Source of the DNA: Prochlorococcus sp. AG-402-O21 | GTDB taxonomy: Bacteria; Cyanobacteriota; Cyanobacteriia; PCC-6307; Cyanobiaceae | Direction: 5' to 3' | Length of the DNA stretch: 64,000 nt | Assembly: GCA_003216375.1 (NCBI GenBank) | Contig: QCIZ01000001.1 | Location: 1 to 64,000 of the forward strand | In this document: positions 38,903 to 48,935 of the stretch, piece after piece | Layout: every line of letters starts with the position of its first letter | Numbering within the stretch: the stretch's first letter is position 1 | Notes under the pieces: generated by a model | Told to the model about the DNA's origin: nothing | Databases searched by the model: none | Seen by the model: only the letters and a program-made list of their open reading frames with translations | Position numbers and translations under genes: made by a program

Positions 38903-40419
38903 AAATCAGGAGCTTCTAAGCAAGCTAAAGCAGTGAACATACCTTTCGCTTTATTTAAAGTTTCTTGATACTCACTAGAAGGTATAGAATCTGCGACTAC
39001 TCCTGCCCCAGCTTGAACTTGAACAGTAAAGTCATTTTTATTTTTCCTACGAACAACCATTGTTCTGATAGTAATAGCTGTATTCAATGCTCCGTTTAAA
39101 TCCATAGAGCCATAAACACCGGAATAAGGCCCCCTACGTTGTTTTTCTAATTGATTGATTAGTTGCATCGCTCTTATCTTTGGGGCTCCACTTACAGTTC
39201 CAGCGGGGAAAGAAGCAATTAACAAATCCCAGACATCATTTCCTTTTTTTAAAGTACCTTCAACCTCACTGACTATGTGCATTACATGCGAATACTTTTC
39301 TATAACCATTAATTCTTTTACAAAAACACTACCAGGGGTGCAAACTCGGCCTAAATCATTTCGACCTAAATCTACTAGCATCACATGCTCAGCTCTTTCT
39401 TTTGGATCTTTTAAAAGATCTTTCTCTAGAGTTGCATCTTCCATATCATTTTTACCTCTTGGACGTGTACCAGCAATTGGTCTCAAACTTGCTTGAATGC
39501 CCTTTTCTGTTTGTTGGGTCTTAACCATTACCTCTGGGCTAGAACCAATAAGTTGCCACTCTCCAAAATCAAAAAACGCCATAAATGGAGAGGGATTTAC
39601 CATCCGCAAGCTCCGATACAACTCAAAAGGTTTTTGTGGGACAGTCGACTCCAATTTTTGACTAATAACCAACTGAAAAACATCACCTTTTTCAATAAAT
39701 TCTTTTGCTGATTTCACACTATTCTCAAAGTAAGTTTTTGAAGTTTTATAAGTCATATCAAGAGATCTATTAGAATTTTCATTCCACTTTAAAGACTTCA
39801 CTGGTTTTAGAGGCGAAGCCATTAAATCTTGAAGTTGATTTATTTGTTCACAGGCGATTTCATAAGCTTGCCCAGGAGAAACTCCATCACTTAAATCTCC
39901 ATATGCCACAGCTGTTATTAAACGTTTGACTTGATCAAAAATAAGAATTTTGTCCATAAACATCCAAATACCATCGGGCAAGTCTTGATCCGAAAATTCA
40001 AAGGTGGGTACTGAGGGCTCAATCCATTGAATTAGTTCATAGCCCCACATTCCAAAAAGTTGCCCTAGTTGCGGCAATCCAGGCAAAGAAACAGATTTAT
40101 AAGGTTTAAGCATTTTTCTGAGTATTTCAATTGGATTGCCATAAAACTTTTCTTGTTTTCCGTTTCTCCAAAATCTAGTCAATTCATTACCACTAACTGT
40201 CGCCTTCCAGAGAGGATCTGATGCAACCACACTCCACCTACCAATAGTTTCTCCTCCTTCAACTGATTCAAGCAATACTCCTGGAGGGCTGTCGTTACCA
40301 ACTTTAAGCCAGGTTGTAAGAGGGGTTTCCAAATCTGCTGGCCAACTTTTTGCCAAAGGAATATAGTTTGCCCCGCTGGACGCAGATAGAAGAAATTGTT
40401 CCTTATCTAAACTAAGCAT
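38899..40419 (-). CDS. trpE: Anthranilate synthase component I
   Basis: Converts chorismate to anthranilate, with ammonia from TrpG. It has 506 residues from MLSLDKEQF; a GTG/ATG-type extension to 40440 (MGCHYAV) is less likely. The feedback tryptophan-binding motif LLES is intact in GVLLESVEGGETIGRW. The chorismate-enzyme block covers SPFMAFFDFGEWQLIGSSPE, PIAGTRPRG, and the end GAGVVADSIPSSEY. The gene follows psaD by about 60 nt on the same strand. trpG is elsewhere. Confidence 0.95.
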   Translation of the reverse strand: MLSLDKEQFLLSASSGANYIPLAKSWPADLETPLTTWLKVGNDSPPGVLLESVEGGETIGRWSVVASDPLWKATVSGNELTRFWRNGKQEKFYGNPIEILRKMLKPYKSVSLPGLPQLGQLFGMWGYELIQWIEPSVPTFEFSDQDLPDGIWMFMDKILIFDQVKRLITAVAYGDLSDGVSPGQAYEIACEQINQLQDLMASPLKPVKSLKWNENSNRSLDMTYKTSKTYFENSVKSAKEFIEKGDVFQLVISQKLESTVPQKPFELYRSLRMVNPSPFMAFFDFGEWQLIGSSPEVMVKTQQTEKGIQASLRPIAGTRPRGKNDMEDATLEKDLLKDPKERAEHVMLVDLGRNDLGRVCTPGSVFVKELMVIEKYSHVMHIVSEVEGTLKKGNDVWDLLIASFPAGTVSGAPKIRAMQLINQLEKQRRGPYSGVYGSMDLNGALNTAITIRTMVVRRKNKNDFTVQVQAGAGVVADSIPSSEYQETLNKAKGMFTALACLEAPDL

Positions 40420-40480
40420 GACTGCATAATGGCAGCCCAATATATATATTTAAAGGGGTCAATAGTTTAAATCAAATGAG

Positions 40481-40906
40481 TCATGCATCGTAAGTGTTTT
40501 TTCCGCTAAACTTCAAGCTTGCTGGATTAGGATTTTCTCCAATCCGTCTATTATTGTAGCCTTCTTTTAGCCTCCCTTCATTGGGCTTCTCAGAGAAAAC
40601 ACCATCTTTTGGGAAAAGTAATTCTCTATCTCCTCCAGGATAAATTCTATATATTTTACTTGTTTCAATTCTTGGCTTAAATCCTCTTAATTGAGTATTC
40701 AAAGCAAAACACTGTTCTTTTCTAGCAAAATACATAAGATTATCACCTTCATGCATTACGGCAGCTCCTCCAGTTGGAAGTTCAAAAACTTCCGACGTTT
40801 TACTTGTCCATGTAATTGCATATTTTTCTTCGGTTTCAGCCGAGTTCAATAGCCCACCGGTGCTACCAATATGCTTTGGAAGTGTTCCAGGTAATACTTC
40901 GGTCAT
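40481..40906 (-). CDS. psaD: Photosystem I reaction centre subunit II
   Basis: Stromal-side PSI subunit that docks ferredoxin, 141 residues. Recognised by [38 protein letters not shown], of which [16 protein letters not shown] is diagnostic, and by the C-terminal part [21 protein letters not shown]. The gene is a marker for oxygenic phototrophs. It heads the psaD-trpE-gshA-ppc series; its promoter must lie in the 96-nt gap to the histidine-kinase-like gene. Confidence 0.97.
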   Translation of the reverse strand: MTEVLPGTLPKHIGSTGGLLNSAETEEKYAITWTSKTSEVFELPTGGAAVMHEGDNLMYFARKEQCFALNTQLRGFKPRIETSKIYRIYPGGDRELLFPKDGVFSEKPNEGRLKEGYNNRRIGENPNPASLKFSGKNTYDA

Positions 40907-41002
40907 GCTTTCAATTAAATCAACTTATTCTTTATATTTTCAAATTAGCACTTTATTTTATGCCTTTTGATACATTTCACATCAACTTCACACGCGTCAA
41001 CA

Positions 41003-42394
41003 TTAATCAAGAAGATCAAATTCTTTCAATTGTGAAATAGGAAAAAATATTGTAATTCCTTTATCTCGCCTATTCGTAAGACGACCACCAAGACTTTTCA
41101 AAAGCCTTTGCGTTGCAGCCTGACTAAGCTGCAAATTACCTGTGGATGGATTCCAACTAAGTACTGGTCCAATTTCTTCATTCGAAACACTTTCTGAGAT
41201 TTTAGAATGAGTAGCTGTGGAAAGTTGAGTTAAAATCTGAAGTTTTACTCTTTGCCCAGCTGGCCTTAATTTCAAAGTTAATTCCCCGCCCGTTTGCAAT
41301 CCACGACTGTTACGGTCAATTAGACCTGTCAGCATTAATTCAAGCCCTTCAGAATCACTCAAAACTTTTGGTAAATCTGGTGTGATGTCAAGAATAAGTT
41401 TCAAACCTTTTCGCTCTAACTGATTACTCCAAACCGGATATAGGCTTGTGAGCATTTTCCCTAAATCAGTTAAAGCCAAATTTGTTTTCTCTGGCTTGCT
41501 TCTCTCTAACTCCACTGCATTAAAAATCAAACCAAAACGATCAATTTGTTCTGTACATTCAATATCTATTTGCTTTAAACGCGTTTCAACGACTTTAGGT
41601 AAATCTTGCTTTCTTAAAAGAGATCTTATTAAAGTTCTTATAGTCGCCAATGGAGTTCTAATTTCATGTGTTAAAGCCTCTAGTAAGGAAATTTCACTAT
41701 TTTTTGAACTTGATTTGTGATCATTAATTAAATTATCTGGCAAAGTTTGAATATTCAAACTTGGTGCAATATCTGCGAGACGTTGAGATAGTAGAGGCCA
41801 AAATACTTTAGATAAATCATCATTAGTTTTTAGCTGACCCATTTCTCCTAGTGCGTTTCGGAGATTATTTGCTTGTTCAACATTTTCTCTATTCAATCTA
41901 TTATCGAGTAATGTCAAAAGATCACTCAAAGTCTCAGGATCACTTCGCATCAATAATTTTCTCTCCTGACAGTTACCTTCCAGAGCTAAAGCAATTTGAA
42001 TTTCAGGAGTAATTACTATTAGCAAAGGATCGTTTCCATCTTCCTCAAGAAGAGTCAAGCGCTCATAGCCTGAAGAATTATTATGGAAATCCATCGAAAC
42101 TGATTGACTTGGAGGCAACATCCCTATGGAAGGGTTTTTAAGGTTTAATAAATCCTTAGGCGCCCAAACCCATCCTTGAAATTTCTTGAGTAATTTAGGT
42201 TCGTATAATGCTGGCAAAGGTGAAGACATCCATAAACCTCTTGTAAGGTTCATTGGCAACAAAATATCTGACTGAAGAGTATCTAGAGCTGCCCACCACA
42301 TTCTCCTTACTGCAGATTCACTGCATGTGGCATGAGGTACACCTTCAGCCATTCTTTTTTGTAAAGCTTGAATAGTAATTAGAGGTGTTTTCAC
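41003..42394 (-). CDS. Soluble histidine kinase-like protein, degenerate ATPase domain
   Basis: A 463-residue protein with no membrane segment. The N-terminal 230 residues form a GAF-like sensory region of unclear type. The phosphoacceptor motif is LTHEIRTPLATI with His243. The following ATPase domain is poor: where an N box is expected it reads LMLTGLIDRNSRGL, and no clear GxG box is present. It may be an inactive or cross-acting kinase. The start is GTG with GGAGG five bases upstream. No response regulator is adjacent. Confidence 0.75.
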   Translation of the reverse strand: MKTPLITIQALQKRMAEGVPHATCSESAVRRMWWAALDTLQSDILLPMNLTRGLWMSSPLPALYEPKLLKKFQGWVWAPKDLLNLKNPSIGMLPPSQSVSMDFHNNSSGYERLTLLEEDGNDPLLIVITPEIQIALALEGNCQERKLLMRSDPETLSDLLTLLDNRLNRENVEQANNLRNALGEMGQLKTNDDLSKVFWPLLSQRLADIAPSLNIQTLPDNLINDHKSSSKNSEISLLEALTHEIRTPLATIRTLIRSLLRKQDLPKVVETRLKQIDIECTEQIDRFGLIFNAVELERSKPEKTNLALTDLGKMLTSLYPVWSNQLERKGLKLILDITPDLPKVLSDSEGLELMLTGLIDRNSRGLQTGGELTLKLRPAGQRVKLQILTQLSTATHSKISESVSNEEIGPVLSWNPSTGNLQLSQAATQRLLKSLGGRLTNRRDKGITIFFPISQLKEFDLLD

Positions 42395-42828
42395 GAAAAC
42401 CTCCCAACCTCATACCAACCTTTAAATCCAATTGAGTGATCAGATTTTAAAGGGTGAAAAATCATAAAAAGTGGAGTTGCAACTCATGAAGGTTCTTAAA
42501 ATGACTATTGTGAAATAGTTAGTTTGAGAATTCCTCAGTAAATCTATTTAATAAATAAAGTTTTTCTGAACAAATTAAGTTCATGGGAGCTAATTCGTCT
42601 ATGAGTCAGGATTTAAAAGGGAGGAATAACTCCTTTAGATTCCAACAAATTTAACAATAACTAATTCAATGAAACTAATGTTTAATCTTGAAGTGAGGAT
42701 TCCTTCCTTTACATAGATGCAAAAACTTAACCTCAAGATGGTATTTAGAGGTTAGATCATACTGAGACTCAAAGATCTTTTGTTACTCAACAAATACATC
42801 CACACATAGAATCGGCAGAAATGACTAG
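42395..42828. other. 434-bp intergenic region between the kinase-like gene and rodA
   Basis: No convincing open frame on either strand. Both flanking genes are on the minus strand, so this holds at least the kinase-like gene promoter. It contains a short hairpin (AAAGGGAG with CTCCTTT around 42617-42640) with no following T run. It is long for this compact genome and could hold a small RNA; nothing recognisable (Yfr1, Yfr2, tmRNA) was seen. Confidence 0.5.
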
Positions 42829-44103
42829 TTAAAGATTTTTTCTTATTGACTGCCCTCGTCTTGAGACAGATAAACAAAAGCCCAGACTTATAAAATTAAC
42901 AAATAACGCAGTTCTGCCATAGCTCATAAAAGGTAATGGGATGCCAGTAACAGGACCTAAGCCAATAGTCATAAATATATTCACCATGATTTGAAAGATA
43001 AACATTGAAGCTATTCCAATAACAACTAAAGATTCAAAATCAGTACGTGCATCAATAGCTATCTTGATTAATCGAAAAACTAAAATAAAAAATAAAAAAA
43101 TTACTAATAAAGTTCCTATAAAACCTGTCTCTTCTCCAAGAGCACTAAAAATGAAATCAGTATGTTGTTCTGGGATGAATTTTAATTTAGTTAATTGACC
43201 TTGCATAAGACCTGATCCAATCAATCCTCCTGACCCAATGCCTATTTTACTTTGAAGCATATGATATCCACCACCCAAAGGATCTTGGCCAGGATCAAGA
43301 AAAATGATTAGTCTATCTCTTTGATAATCTCTTAAAACAGTTTCCCAAAACCAAGGAGTAATTTTTGCTATTGATGAATGAAAAAAGATAGAAAATAATG
43401 TTAGTAATTTTTTTGGATTTGGCAAAGATTTATAAGATAAAAAACCAATTATTGGAATCCAAATAAAAAGTCCAAATTTATATAAGTATGAAAGTAATCC
43501 TGTAACCAAAGTCGCGAAAACAATAAATGCCCATTCATATGGCATTCCTGACCAATACAACATTCCAAGAAGTATGGCTCCAAAAACAAGAGATGTTCCT
43601 AGATCGGGTTGTATAAAAACTAAAATCCAAGGCAAGAATGAAACTAAGAAAGGTTTAATTAAATGAGATAAATCAGAAAACCTTTTGCGATCCAATATAG
43701 AAGCCAAGGCAAGTATTAAGATTAATTTTGCAAACTCCGATGGCTGAACATACAATCCAGCAAAGCTCAACCATCTTTGTGCTCCTAAGGCAGAAGTACC
43801 ACTAAAATTCACATACAATAGTGTTAAAATAGTGAAAAAATATATTGGTATAATGTATTTTCTTAAATCCTGTAAAGGGACTTGAGCTAAAACATAAACA
43901 ATTAACGATCCTAAATAAGCAATAATTGCATGTTGATACCAATCTGCAATTCCAAGATTTCTTTGAGTGCTTGCAATTAACAAACAAGATAAATGTACTA
44001 AAATAAAAGGTACTATCCAAATTACAAAATCTATATCTTTCCGATTTTGTTTGTTTCTAACTATTTTTAAATTAGATATTTTATATCGACCAAAGCCCAT
44101 CAT
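42829..44103 (-). CDS. rodA: Rod-shape/peptidoglycan polymerase RodA (SEDS family)
   Basis: Membrane glycosyltransferase that polymerises lipid II for cell wall elongation. It has 424 residues and about ten transmembrane helices. SEDS motifs: GAQRWLSFAGLYVQPSEFAKL, FIQPDLGTSLVFG, HTDFIFSALGEETGFIG and the end GLGPVTGIPLPFMSYGRTALF. RodA is preferred over FtsW from the motif details and position next to mrp. The two-M start leaves one codon of doubt. Confidence 0.92.
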   Translation of the reverse strand: MMGFGRYKISNLKIVRNKQNRKDIDFVIWIVPFILVHLSCLLIASTQRNLGIADWYQHAIIAYLGSLIVYVLAQVPLQDLRKYIIPIYFFTILTLLYVNFSGTSALGAQRWLSFAGLYVQPSEFAKLILILALASILDRKRFSDLSHLIKPFLVSFLPWILVFIQPDLGTSLVFGAILLGMLYWSGMPYEWAFIVFATLVTGLLSYLYKFGLFIWIPIIGFLSYKSLPNPKKLLTLFSIFFHSSIAKITPWFWETVLRDYQRDRLIIFLDPGQDPLGGGYHMLQSKIGIGSGGLIGSGLMQGQLTKLKFIPEQHTDFIFSALGEETGFIGTLLVIFLFFILVFRLIKIAIDARTDFESLVVIGIASMFIFQIMVNIFMTIGLGPVTGIPLPFMSYGRTALFVNFISLGFCLSVSRRGQSIRKNL

Positions 44104-44112
44104 TACTTTTAA

Positions 44113-45198
44113 TCACTGTTTAACACATAATGCATTACATAGAGTTCCCGCAAGTTCTAAAAATACTTTTGCTGTTAGTGAATCTGGAGATGTATGAACG
44201 ACTGGCAGATCCTTGCCTGTACCAGAATAGTTATCTGATTCTATTGGTATCTGCGAAAGTAAGGGGACATTATTCTCTTTGGCTAATTGATTACCTCCTC
44301 CTGAACCAAAAATCTCATATGATTTTTGCGGTTGATCCGGAGGAATAAAATAGGTCATATTTTCTATCACCCCGAGTACGGGAATATTCATTTGTTTAAA
44401 CATTGCCAACCCCCTTCTTGAGTCTTGAAGCGATACATTTTGTGGAGTTGTAACTATTATTACACCTGCCATAGGAACTGCCTGAGCCAAAGAAAGTTGA
44501 GCATCTCCTGTCCCGGGAGGAAGATCTACGATTAAAAAATCACGTTCACCCCAGGAAGCTTGATACAAGAATTGTCGGATAATGCCATTAAGCATTGGGC
44601 CACGCCAAATCACTGGCTGATTTTGATCAATTAATAATCCCATTGAAACCATTCCAATTCCGCACGTTTCAATGGGAATAATCTTTTGCTCTGCACCCGA
44701 TCCACTGACTTCAGGAGTTATTTCGCTAACACCAAGCATATAAGGCGTATTTGGTCCATAGATATCAGCATCGAGCAAGCCAACCTTAAAACCCTTTTTA
44801 CTAAGTGCACAAGCTAAATTTACGGCAACAGTACTTTTACCGACACCACCCTTACCACTACTTATAGCGATAACATTTTTTACTTTTGGTATTGGAGTTA
44901 ATCCCTGAGATTGCCCACCATGCCCGGCTTGACCAATAGGAGACTCCTCAGAGGGAGATGAATCACCTATCTCAATTTGAACTTCTTCTATATCGTCCAG
45001 CGAATTAATGCTCTCCCTTATATCATTAGCCATTTGACTTCTTTGCTCTATAGCAAAATTGGGGAGAGTCAGTCTTACAACAACTTTCGGTGGCTTTATA
45101 GAAACTACTTCGAGCCATCCAAGTTCAACAATAGACCGTTGACTTCCGACATCTTGGATTGAATTAAAAGCTTTTAAAACCTTCTCGTTGGTTTTCAT
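44113..45198 (-). CDS. mrp: Mrp/ApbC-type P-loop ATPase (Fe-S cluster carrier)
   Basis: A 361-residue protein. The N-terminal DUF59/MIP18-like domain (about 10-85) is followed by an Mrp ATPase domain with deviant Walker A ISSGKGGVGKSTVAVNLA, DADIYGPNTPYMLG and VDLPPGTGDAQL. The CxxC that bridges a cluster in many Mrp proteins is missing: the region after ENMTYF reads IPPDQPQKSY. It probably acts in Fe-S cluster handling, as its cyanobacterial relatives are thought to. Confidence 0.92.
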   Translation of the reverse strand: MKTNEKVLKAFNSIQDVGSQRSIVELGWLEVVSIKPPKVVVRLTLPNFAIEQRSQMANDIRESINSLDDIEEVQIEIGDSSPSEESPIGQAGHGGQSQGLTPIPKVKNVIAISSGKGGVGKSTVAVNLACALSKKGFKVGLLDADIYGPNTPYMLGVSEITPEVSGSGAEQKIIPIETCGIGMVSMGLLIDQNQPVIWRGPMLNGIIRQFLYQASWGERDFLIVDLPPGTGDAQLSLAQAVPMAGVIIVTTPQNVSLQDSRRGLAMFKQMNIPVLGVIENMTYFIPPDQPQKSYEIFGSGGGNQLAKENNVPLLSQIPIESDNYSGTGKDLPVVHTSPDSLTAKVFLELAGTLCNALCVKQ

Positions 45199-45377
45199 TC
45201 TTAATTTCTATTACTTATGATGATAGTAAAAAAATTGACAAATATTCCACCTCATTATCCAATGATATTCGCTTTAGTAATAAGTAAAAAATAGTCGCAA
45301 TACAAACTTTTCCAATATTGATGTGAAATTTGCATCATTTGAAAGTATTTTTTTAGAGAAAGCAAAATAGAATTAAT

Positions 45378-46424
45378 TTGTCCTCCTCACAAGACCAAGC
45401 CAATTTACCGGCAGAAAACTCAAGAGATCGAGCCAAAAAGCTTGTTCTAGGGCTTCAAGATGAAATTTGCGCTGGCTTGGAGACTATTGATGGAGAAGGC
45501 AAATTCCTAGAAGAATCTTGGGAGAGGCCAGAGGGTGGCGGGGGACGTTCAAGAGTATTAAAAGATGGAAAAATCTTTGAACAGGGAGGAGTGAATTTTT
45601 CTGAAGTACATGGCAAAGAACTTCCACCCTCAATTATTAGCCAAAGGCCCGAAGCAAAAGGTCACTCTTGGTTTGCGACAGGAACCTCCATGGTACTTCA
45701 CCCCAAAAGCCCCTACATACCAACTGTTCATCTTAATTACAGATATTTCGAAGCAGGTCCTGTTTGGTGGTTTGGGGGAGGGGCAGATTTAACCCCTTTC
45801 TATCCATATCTATCTGATACGCGTCATTTTCATTCATGCCATAAAGCTGCATGTGACACAATTGACGAAGATCTTCACAAAGTCTTCAAACCATGGTGTG
45901 ATGAATATTTTTTCCTCAAACATCGAAATGAGACAAGAGGAGTTGGAGGTATTTTTTATGACTATCAAGATGGATCAGGTTTGCTTTATAAAGGACAAAA
46001 TGCCAATGGGAAGGCCTCGAACATTTCAAAAGAACTAGGGAAATATTCTTTGAATTGGGAAAATCTTTTTTCACTTGCGAAAGCATGCGGGCAGGCATTT
46101 TTGCCCTCCTATGAGCCAATAATCAACAAGCGAAAAAATCAAAGCTTTTCAACAAAAGAAAGAGAATTTCAACTTTATAGGCGAGGAAGATATGCTGAGT
46201 TCAATTTGGTATGGGATAGAGGGACAATTTTTGGATTACAAACGAATGGAAGAACGGAGTCCATATTGATGTCATTACCGCCCTTGGCGAGATGGGAGTA
46301 TGGATATAAGCCTGAAAAAAATTCACGTGAGGCACTTTTAACAGATTTATTTACTAAACCTCAAGATTGGTTTACAGATAAAACACTTGAAGAGAGGTGT
46401 CTACCTCATCAAGCATTGGATTAG
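45378..46424 (+). CDS. hemF: Coproporphyrinogen III oxidase, aerobic
   Basis: Oxygen-dependent step of haem and chlorophyll synthesis. It has 348 residues from a TTG start at 45378. Family blocks are [58 protein letters not shown] and [27 protein letters not shown]. No better ATG lies in this frame before the GGGRSR block. Divergent from mrp. Confidence 0.96.
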   Translation: MSSSQDQANLPAENSRDRAKKLVLGLQDEICAGLETIDGEGKFLEESWERPEGGGGRSRVLKDGKIFEQGGVNFSEVHGKELPPSIISQRPEAKGHSWFATGTSMVLHPKSPYIPTVHLNYRYFEAGPVWWFGGGADLTPFYPYLSDTRHFHSCHKAACDTIDEDLHKVFKPWCDEYFFLKHRNETRGVGGIFYDYQDGSGLLYKGQNANGKASNISKELGKYSLNWENLFSLAKACGQAFLPSYEPIINKRKNQSFSTKEREFQLYRRGRYAEFNLVWDRGTIFGLQTNGRTESILMSLPPLARWEYGYKPEKNSREALLTDLFTKPQDWFTDKTLEERCLPHQALD

Positions 46425-46435
46425 GTAATACACTT

Positions 46436-47191
46436 CTAAATTATTCCATTCAAAAAAGCCTGAACTATTTCATTTGCTAGAAGATTTATTGTTCTTTGCC
46501 TAGTTTTTAAATTCCTGAGATTTTTTTCTAGCAAACCCTCTAATTTCCCAATTTCAAGAATCCTTATTTGCCTTCTTGGAGCACCTAAACCCCCTCTAAA
46601 TAAAACAGGAAACCGTCCAAATCTTCTTGCGATTGACTCGTCTATTTTATTTGGCATCTCAGCGAAAGAAGGGATCAAACCTGAACCAACTCCATACTTA
46701 CCGTATGCATCAAAATGAAGCTCAATTGCGTAGCCACCACGTTTGGCAAATTTCCGACCTACTGACCAATTCGTCCTTGGATCATTAGCGTCATCTATAT
46801 TTCTTATTCCTGGATCATAAGAGCTAATATTTAAACCTTTGTTTTTGCCAAGTTTAACAATTGATTTTTGTAATTTTAAATTCCAAAAAAGTTCATCACT
46901 AATTTCAGGATGCATTGGATTCAAACCATACTTATCAACAGCTTCTCCAGGAGTACCAGCACCAGACAATCCCTGAGAATCTGCATGGCCGGCTAATATT
47001 AAAATTGGGATATTTTTATCTACATCTTTAGTCCCAACCCAAGTCGCAGGAAGATTTGAACCTTCGCCAATGAGTAGCTCTAGATCGTCAGTAAACTTTA
47101 AATTTCTAGTGTAATAAAGTTGTGAAAAAGCATAAAAAATAGTAAAAAATACTATAAAATTTAAACCTTTTAATCCTTGTTTTCTCTCCAC
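46436..47191 (-). CDS. Membrane-anchored N-acetylmuramoyl-L-alanine amidase-like protein
   Basis: A 251-residue protein with an N-terminal hydrophobic anchor (about 10-27), so the body is extracytoplasmic. It carries a pattern like the zinc amidases: His69 in ILILAGHADSQG, Glu157 and His159 in AIELHFDAYG, and Glu213 in ILEIGKLEGL. Spacing between the first and second ligands is larger than in typical Amidase_3 proteins. Convergent with hemF. Cell wall hydrolysis or remodelling is an inference; I would not name a gene. Confidence 0.55.
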   Translation of the reverse strand: MERKQGLKGLNFIVFFTIFYAFSQLYYTRNLKFTDDLELLIGEGSNLPATWVGTKDVDKNIPILILAGHADSQGLSGAGTPGEAVDKYGLNPMHPEISDELFWNLKLQKSIVKLGKNKGLNISSYDPGIRNIDDANDPRTNWSVGRKFAKRGGYAIELHFDAYGKYGVGSGLIPSFAEMPNKIDESIARRFGRFPVLFRGGLGAPRRQIRILEIGKLEGLLEKNLRNLKTRQRTINLLANEIVQAFLNGII

Positions 47192-47200
47192 AACTAGAAA

Positions 47201-47758
47201 TTAAATTGGAGAAGACAGTAGAGAATTTTCACTACTAAGCTTAAGACTTTCAGATAATTCCAACTGAATTGCTATCAGCTCATCGCGATGAGCTTTGATT
47301 CGTAAAATACTGCTATCAGATAAATCTGGACTTAATAACTTAACTTCTAATGATTCCTCCCTCTTGGATTTAACACGGTAAACCATTCCAGCTAGAGGCG
47401 CACCAATTGCAGCCAATAGTAAAGGCCACCAACTCAAAGAGGGGTAAAGCTGAATCAAAACAAGACCCAAACAAGCAGAACCGAGTCCTCCAAGGCAAGA
47501 CAAAAAGATCACCAAAAATTTACTAGAAGCAACATTGCCATTAAAGATCAACAATTTCTCTTCTACATTTCCTCCATTGTTTGTCCAACCACGTTCTTCT
47601 AACCAAAAACTAATTCCTTTCAAAACTTCCAGAGGAGGTAAAGGAGACTTAACATCTACAATTGTAGTGCGATCCTTGCTTGCAGCTCGCAGAAAAAACC
47701 CCAAACCTATCGCTAATAAGATAGTGAGAAATAAAGTTGAGGAGAATGCAGTTTGCAT
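47201..47758 (-). CDS. CCB2/CCB4-like cytochrome b6f haem-assembly factor
   Basis: A 185-residue membrane protein with an N-terminal helix (LFLTILLAIGLGFFLRAASKD) and a helical hairpin (VIFLSCLGGLGSACLGLVLIQLYPSLSWWPLLLAAIGAPLAG in two segments). The order and the PPLEVLKGISFWLEERGWTN segment resemble cyanobacterial proteins grouped with CCB2/CCB4 (DUF2930), which attach haem c-i to cytochrome b6. It is the upstream partner of the amidase-like gene, 9 nt away. Confidence 0.7.
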   Translation of the reverse strand: MQTAFSSTLFLTILLAIGLGFFLRAASKDRTTIVDVKSPLPPLEVLKGISFWLEERGWTNNGGNVEEKLLIFNGNVASSKFLVIFLSCLGGLGSACLGLVLIQLYPSLSWWPLLLAAIGAPLAGMVYRVKSKREESLEVKLLSPDLSDSSILRIKAHRDELIAIQLELSESLKLSSENSLLSSPI

Positions 47759-47942
47759 CTCAAAAATACGATCCTTTTAAGTTTAATTGTTATGGGAAAG
47801 ATGGCTACAAAAGAGAGCTAAAAAAATCAAAAGATATTAGAAAAAATAAAATCGTTGAGTTTGCCGAATATGTGATCATTCAAGGTATTAGAATTTGATC
47901 ATAAAAAAATCACTGATTAATTAAATTTCCACTGAGTTTATT

Positions 47943-48587
47943 ATGCCGAAAAAACTTGACGTACCTTCGACTTTCAAGATCTTTGATAAAGATATAGATA
48001 ATGAAACTGAAATTGCCTTAAGCTCATCTTTAGCGTTAGCAGTTGATACAGAAGCCATGGGATTAATTCATGGTAGAGACAGGCTATGTTTAATACAAAT
48101 ATGTGATGAGTTAGATAATGTTTTTTGTGTTCGTATAGAAAAAAATCAACATTCAGCTCCAAACTTAAAATCTATTCTTGAGAAGAAAACAATTGAAAAA
48201 GTCTTTCATTTTGCAAGATTTGATGTCGCTGCTTTAGCAAGTAATCTAAATATTGACGTTAATCCGATTTTTTGTACAAAAATTGCAAGTAAACTTGGTA
48301 GAACTTACAGCCCAAGGCATGGATTAAAAGAAGTAGTTATGGAAACTGTTGGAGTTGAATTAGATAAGCAAGCTCAAAGCAGTGACTGGGGAAAGGTTGG
48401 TGATCTGACTCAACAACAACTAATCTATGCGTCAAATGATGTTAGATATTTACTAGGGGCAAAACACAAACTTGAAGAGATGTTGAAACGTGAAGAAAGA
48501 TGGGAATTAGCACAAAAATGTTTCCAATGTGTACCAATTTTTTCCGAGCTTGATAGAAGAAGATTTACAAATATTTTTGACCACTAG
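47943..48587 (+). CDS. RNase D-family 3'-5' exonuclease
   Basis: A 214-residue DEDD exonuclease without HRDC domains. Exo motifs: VDTEAMGL (motif I), HFARFDVAAL (motif II) and YASNDVRYLL (motif III, YxxxD form). It is about half the length of E. coli RNase D, as in cyanobacteria and alphaproteobacteria. Likely trims tRNA or small-RNA 3' ends. Convergent with the next small gene. Confidence 0.9.
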   Translation: MPKKLDVPSTFKIFDKDIDNETEIALSSSLALAVDTEAMGLIHGRDRLCLIQICDELDNVFCVRIEKNQHSAPNLKSILEKKTIEKVFHFARFDVAALASNLNIDVNPIFCTKIASKLGRTYSPRHGLKEVVMETVGVELDKQAQSSDWGKVGDLTQQQLIYASNDVRYLLGAKHKLEEMLKREERWELAQKCFQCVPIFSELDRRRFTNIFDH

Positions 48588-48608
48588 TTTTTTCAAACCA
48601 AAGGACAA

Positions 48609-48878
48609 TTAGTCCTCAAGCATAAAATTTTCCTCTTCTTTTAGAGCCTTCAATAAGTGATCAAAAGAGGCAGAGGCAGATACACTTTGTTTTTGATCCT
48701 CATTAAGAGTTTTATCGAGGATCTTTTGAGCAATTTCTTTTCTTGATTGCAAATCTTTTTTCCCTTCCTTAGCTGCCGCGACCTCTACTTTTCTTCGAGC
48801 GGCTGAAATACTAATACTTAAAGAGGATGCCAATTGAGCACAAATTTTAAGATAATGATGATCTTCAATTAGAGGCAT
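48609..48878 (-). CDS. Conserved 89-residue protein of unknown function
   Basis: I do not recognise a family. The protein is helical with an HTH-like start, LKICAQLASSLSISISAARRKVEVAAAKEG, and ends in an acidic stretch (KALKEEENFMLED). Length, start position and codon use look like a genuine gene. It sits between the RNase D-like gene (21 nt, convergent) and the LpxB-related gene. A role in DNA or RNA binding is possible but unsupported. Confidence 0.7.
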   Translation of the reverse strand: MPLIEDHHYLKICAQLASSLSISISAARRKVEVAAAKEGKKDLQSRKEIAQKILDKTLNEDQKQSVSASASFDHLLKALKEEENFMLED

Positions 48879-48935
48879 ATGCTTTAGTTTGAATAGAAAA
48901 TCTTCATAAAAAATCTTCTATTAGATTACACCTCA

